A stretch of 64,000 nt of DNA, taken from Palsa-504 sp963787645 (GTDB lineage Bacteria; Actinomycetota; Actinomycetes; Streptosporangiales; Streptosporangiaceae). How positions within the stretch are numbered: position 1 is the stretch's first letter; every line of letters starts with the position of its first letter. The DNA lies in NCBI GenBank assembly GCA_963787645.1, contig CAWBDS010000014.1, forward strand, positions 558,001 to 622,000, given 5' to 3'. Shown in pieces: positions 61,074 through 64,000 of this stretch. The position numbers were made by a program, and so were the translations under genes. The notes beneath the pieces are model-generated. The model was not told where the DNA came from, searched no databases, and worked only from the letters and a program-made list of their open reading frames with translations.

Positions 61074-61410
61074 TCAGGTCTGCCTCGCCCATGTCAGTGC
61101 CTGGTCGACGGCTTGTCGGGTCAGACCGGTGCTGGGTGCCACCGGGATGAGGAGGGTGGGCTCGTGGCGGCCCGTACTCCATGTCCAGGCCTCTGCTGGG
61201 TGGGAAATCGTCGATCCAGACGGCGGGGGCGTTGCCCGGCGAACTAGGCGATCGGGGGCAGCTTGTCGCGGGGCTGGAACGGGGCCGGGGGCATGGTGAC
61301 CACTGGGAGGGCCGCGATCCCCAGGAGAGGAGATGCAACCCGGGTAGAGCGGATCGTCCATGCAAGGCCGATGTTCCACACGAATGTGACATCAGCGGCT
61401 GCTGACACAC
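61074..61410 (-). pseudogene. Decayed HAD-type hydrolase domain gene
   Basis: Family-like pieces appear in order but in different minus-strand frames: SPLLGIAALPVV and RDKLPPIA in one, NAPAVWIDDFPPSRGLD in another, and PTLLIPVAPSTGLTRQAVDQ to the stop at 61074 in a third. They resemble the C-terminal half of the small HAD-like proteins of actinomycetes (VWIDD followed by LLVPVDP..GLT). At least two frame changes and a missing start make it non-functional. Confidence 0.5.
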
Positions 61411-61759
61411 CTGAGCCCCGCCAGGCACCCCGCCGCGCGACAACAGGCCCGGCCCGCCCCGGCGCACGCAGAGCCCCGGCCCCCGCGCAGCACCACGACC
61501 CTGGGGCGGGCCCAGCTCCGTGACCGCCGCCAGCACCAGCGACAGCAACACCAGCACCCGCCGCCTCGCCGCACCGTGCCCCGCACCGGACCACGCTCGA
61601 GTGAGCGGGACGCCATGACGGCGCGGGGCATGATGTCCGGTCGCGCATAGCGCCGACGCGCGTCCCGCGTTTCGACCCGCGATCATGGATCCGCGGCCCC
61701 GGGATGCGCGCCGGCGGTGCTGCAGTGGCAGCCAGCCTTGCGGCATCCCGGGCGTCGAG

Positions 61760-61812
61760 CATGATCGTGGCCAGTTCCGGACGCTATCTGCCCGTTTCTG
61801 GCCACGATCATG
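61760..61812. repeat. Long perfect inverted repeat CATGATCGTGGCCAG
   Basis: Fifteen bases (61760-61774) are repeated in perfect inverted form at 61798-61812, with a 23-base loop. It shares the GATCATG core with the repeat at 48970-49023. Elements of this shape are common intergenic repeats in actinomycetes. No gene lies in 61411-62172. Confidence 0.7.
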
Positions 61813-62173
61813 ACCAGCCGCTAGTCGGCTCAAGTCCCCAGCACTGGGCCAGGACCGGCACAGCGGGCCATCGTCCCCGCTCTGCCTGCGCCACCTCAGC
61901 CCGTCCGAGCCGGAGCCTCACTCCAAAAAGAGCCGCACCCAAGTGGCACCCACGTCGTCAGGTGCGCGTCGTTGCGGCAATGACGTCGTTGGACTGGACC
62001 TGGTGGTCCGCCGCCGAGGGCTCAGTCATCCCGCCCGCCCCAGTGATCACACATTCAGCACGGCTTCGACCGTCAGCTGGCGGCCGGGAGAGTGGTTGCG
62101 CACCTCGGCCGGGTAATGTCGGCGACGCCGGTGCCGCAGTTCAGGGCGGCACAAACTATTGGGCATGACAAAG

Positions 62174-62213
62174 CCGGAGTCTGCCGCGTCCGCGGGGACG
62201 CGGCAGACTCCGG
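62174..62213. terminator. Perfect 18-bp stem with GCGG loop
   Basis: The two 18-base arms are fully complementary. It lies about 60 bases beyond the stop of the minus-strand hydrolase gene, so it is most likely that gene's terminator, without a strong U tract, as often seen in actinomycetes. Confidence 0.7.
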
Positions 62214-62272
62214 GTGCCCGGCCATCCTGCCGGTGCAGGCAGCGGACTAACGTAGTGCTGCCAACGGCAGCG

Positions 62273-63388
62273 TCAAGAAGGCAGGCAGGCCGAGAAGCCA
62301 CTCGGCGCTGTCTCGTTCGGGTTCGAGTTGAAGAACAGGCCCGCGCACTCGGACAGGAACCCCGGGTCCTCCTCCGGGACATAGTGACCAGAGTCGGGCG
62401 CGATGATGGTGTGCACGTCCGTGGCCACACCCTCGAGGGACTGCGCCACGCCGTTCCCGAAGCTGTCCTCGCCGCCTACCGCCGCCACCGGAATGGTGAT
62501 CTTCGGCTTGGCGTACTTGATGTCCCAGGCCTCGTCCTGCGAGAAGGCCCGGTAGTAGTCGTAGCCAGCCTCACGGTTGGCCGCGCAGGAGTAGGCGCCG
62601 TACCAGATGTGCCGGTCCTGGGCGGTGATGGCGCCCGCCTTGTTGGCGAAGCTGTACAGGTAGTTCAGGTACGCCACCACGGCTTCTTGGTTGTTGATGA
62701 TGCGCTCCGGCGTCGGCGGGGCAGCCATGTTCAGGTCGAAGTGGAAGCTGAAGCCGTAGTTGCTCTCCAGGCCGAACCCGTTGAGCTCCGAGTCGACCAC
62801 CATCAGGCGGTCCACCGACTGCGGATAGAGCCGGGCGTACGCGTAGCCGATCCCGACCCCGAGGTCATGCGCGAGGATCGAGACTTCCCCGAAGCCCAGC
62901 GCCGCGACCGCCTCGTGAATGTCCGTCGCGGTGTCGGCCGTGGTGTAGCCGAAGTGGGTCGGAATCGCGGAGTTGCCCAGCCCCGGCAGGTCGAACGCGA
63001 TCACCGTGTGGCTCTTGGCCAGACTCGGCATGACCGTGTGCCATTCCCACCAGGTCATGGGCCAGCCGTGCAGCAGGACCAGGACCGGACCTGACCCGCC
63101 GATAACGTAATGCAGGGTGTCGCCGGGGATCGCGACCATGCCCTGCTGGAATCCGGCCAGCGTAGGACTCCGGGGAGCCACGCAGGCGCCGGACCTGCTC
63201 GCCGCTACCTGCGCGGATTGCCCGTGCGCCGCTTGCGCGGGCAGGGCGCCAACCGCCGCGAGCACGCCGGATGTGCCCACCGCAACCACCAGGCCGCCGA
63301 TGGCGTACCGTCGCCACCCGCGTGCGGGATTGGCGTTTCGCAGCAACCGCATTACGGCTGCCGCGCTCCGCCTTATTGCATGTGCCAT
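62273..63388 (-). CDS. Exported alpha/beta hydrolase with Asp nucleophile (epoxide hydrolase/dehalogenase-like)
   Basis: 371 residues from ATG at 63388 (CGGAGGAATGGC directly upstream). An N-terminal signal/anchor (about 22-55: YAIGGLVVAVGTSGVLAAVG, then PAQAA) suggests secretion. The fold shows VLVLLHGWPMTWWEW (oxyanion HGWP), VIAFDLPGLGNSA, ILAHDLGVGIGYAYARLYPQ with Asp at the nucleophile position, and IAPDSGHYVPEEDP with the catalytic His. An Asp nucleophile fits epoxide hydrolases, haloalkane dehalogenases and fluoroacetate dehalogenases rather than esterases. It is divergent from the flavoprotein gene. Confidence 0.88.
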   Translation of the reverse strand: MAHAIRRSAAAVMRLLRNANPARGWRRYAIGGLVVAVGTSGVLAAVGALPAQAAHGQSAQVAASRSGACVAPRSPTLAGFQQGMVAIPGDTLHYVIGGSGPVLVLLHGWPMTWWEWHTVMPSLAKSHTVIAFDLPGLGNSAIPTHFGYTTADTATDIHEAVAALGFGEVSILAHDLGVGIGYAYARLYPQSVDRLMVVDSELNGFGLESNYGFSFHFDLNMAAPPTPERIINNQEAVVAYLNYLYSFANKAGAITAQDRHIWYGAYSCAANREAGYDYYRAFSQDEAWDIKYAKPKITIPVAAVGGEDSFGNGVAQSLEGVATDVHTIIAPDSGHYVPEEDPGFLSECAGLFFNSNPNETAPSGFSACLPS

Positions 63389-63671
63389 GCCATTCCTCCG
63401 ATTCGGGCAGTGATACGGGCTTGCGAACGGACCAGGTCCACCGCACCTACTAGTAGGCCCGTATCCAGTGACGCACGCACCTCCAGGATTGCCAAGCTGA
63501 ACAGGGGTTTCCTGACGCCGCAGATTGGGGTGTCGCGTCCTTTCCTGTTTGGTAGTGCCGCCGCGACCAGGACTTTGACCAGTTATCCGCAACCCGCAAT
63601 ATGCGGCAGCGAGCCCGCGGATGCGATCGTCGACAGTAAGTCATGCTCGTGCTCAGCCCCGGGAGGAAATA
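63389..63671. promoter_or_regulatory. Divergent promoter region of hydrolase and flavoprotein genes
   Basis: No coding region is supported. Both flanking genes have good ribosome-binding sites at its edges. I see no clear operator. Confidence 0.4.
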
Positions 63672-64000
63672 GTGCTTAAGACCGATGTTCCGACGCGCGA
63701 ACAGCTTGTTCAGCGCGCGTCCGGACTTGTGCCGGTGCTGCAGAAGCACGCGGCCTGGGCGGAAGAAAATCGTCGTCTTCATGACGAGACCATCGAAGCC
63801 CTCGCGGACGCCGGCATCTTCCGAATGCGGGTACCCGTGCGTTATGGCGGATTCGAGTCCGACACGCGAACCCTGGTCGACGTGGCCACCGAGCTGGGCC
63901 GCGGCGACGGCTCCGCCGCGTGGACCGCGTCGGTGTACTGGATTCCGGGCTGGATGGCCTGCATGTTCCCGGACCACGTCCAAGACGAGGTGTTCTCCAC
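63672..64000 (+). CDS. Acyl-CoA dehydrogenase-like flavoprotein (HsaA/HpaB-type monooxygenase family), 3' truncated by the window
   Basis: The first 109 codons, from GTG at 63672 with GGGAGGA upstream. The start (LVQRASGLVPVLQKHAAWAE, then NRRLHDETIEALADAGIFRM, YGGFESDTRTLVDVATELGR and GDGSAAWTASVY) is the N-terminal helical domain shared by acyl-CoA dehydrogenases and two-component flavin-dependent hydroxylases such as HsaA. The second is favoured by the GDGSAAW pattern. The active-site region is beyond the window. Confidence 0.8.
   Translation, partial: MLKTDVPTREQLVQRASGLVPVLQKHAAWAEENRRLHDETIEALADAGIFRMRVPVRYGGFESDTRTLVDVATELGRGDGSAAWTASVYWIPGWMACMFPDHVQDEVFS

Noticed and set aside
61033..61833. 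266-codon minus-strand frame
   Set aside because: Only a short piece is family-like. It mixes with similar pieces in other frames, so it was annotated as a decayed gene.

Overview
The window is chromosomal DNA of a high-GC actinomycete. Third-codon positions are almost all G or C, GTG starts are common, and the genes include SARP, MocR and LacI regulators, an MbtH protein and Tat-exported hydrolases. The genus cannot be fixed from the sequence alone.

Region 1 (1-8232) is a sugar/acid-type transport and catabolic unit. It holds the 3' end of a LacI-family regulator, a 3-hydroxyisobutyrate-dehydrogenase-like oxidoreductase, a complete branched-chain-amino-acid-type ABC importer (binding lipoprotein, two permeases, two ATPases) and a Tat-exported GH3 hydrolase. 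Two operator-like palindromes lie between the regulator and the operon. Region 2 (8243-13240) is a mixed stretch: an O-methyltransferase, a 0.7 kb hairpin-rich gap, a small GETGS-repeat protein coupled to a glyoxalase-like protein, a MocR regulator, a remnant of a Cys/Met-metabolism enzyme, and a double GNAT protein.

Region 3 (13194-18994) encodes most of the beta-lysine (lysine fermentation) pathway. Lysine 2,3-aminomutase is on the minus strand. A divergent four-gene run follows (3,5-diaminohexanoate dehydrogenase, lysine 5,6-aminomutase alpha and beta, 3-aminobutyryl-CoA ammonia-lyase), each gene overlapping the next by ATGA. A TnpB remnant lies between the two units. Region 4 (19019-21648) has a collapsed beta-lactamase-family gene, a TetR regulator with a perfect operator, a GNAT, and a stand-alone protein resembling the C-terminal domain of class II ribonucleotide reductase.

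Region 5 (about 21629-60669) is a large and unusual biosynthetic cluster. It has two three-module NRPSs (each A-T-C-A-T-C-A-T, neither with a thioesterase), an MbtH protein, and three paralogous LanB-type dehydratases that carry only the tRNA-dependent N-terminal (glutamylation/PEARL-like) part. It also has three free-standing condensation domains, two carrier proteins attached to a vestigial A-domain tail that has lost its catalytic lysine, a SagB-type oxidoreductase fused to DUF1702, a thioesterase-like protein with a Cys nucleophile, an MFS exporter, a SARP activator and a SgcJ/EcaC-like protein. Two LanB genes share about 1.6 kb that is almost identical. The NRPSs show in-place recombination inside their A domains. 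An IS630 element and a 79-bp relative sit at the 3' end of NRPS1. I could not find a precursor peptide.

Region 6 (60700-64000) begins with a tRNA-Ser-like gene whose anticodon arm is abnormally long and U-rich, just downstream of the cluster. It continues with a decayed HAD-type gene, strong hairpins, an exported alpha/beta hydrolase with an Asp nucleophile, and the start of an acyl-CoA-dehydrogenase-like flavoprotein. A working model is that the SARP switches on the cluster, the two NRPSs and trans-acting C domains build a peptide containing Thr and Asn, and the LanB-like proteins add tRNA-borne amino acids. The order of assembly and the product are not deducible here.
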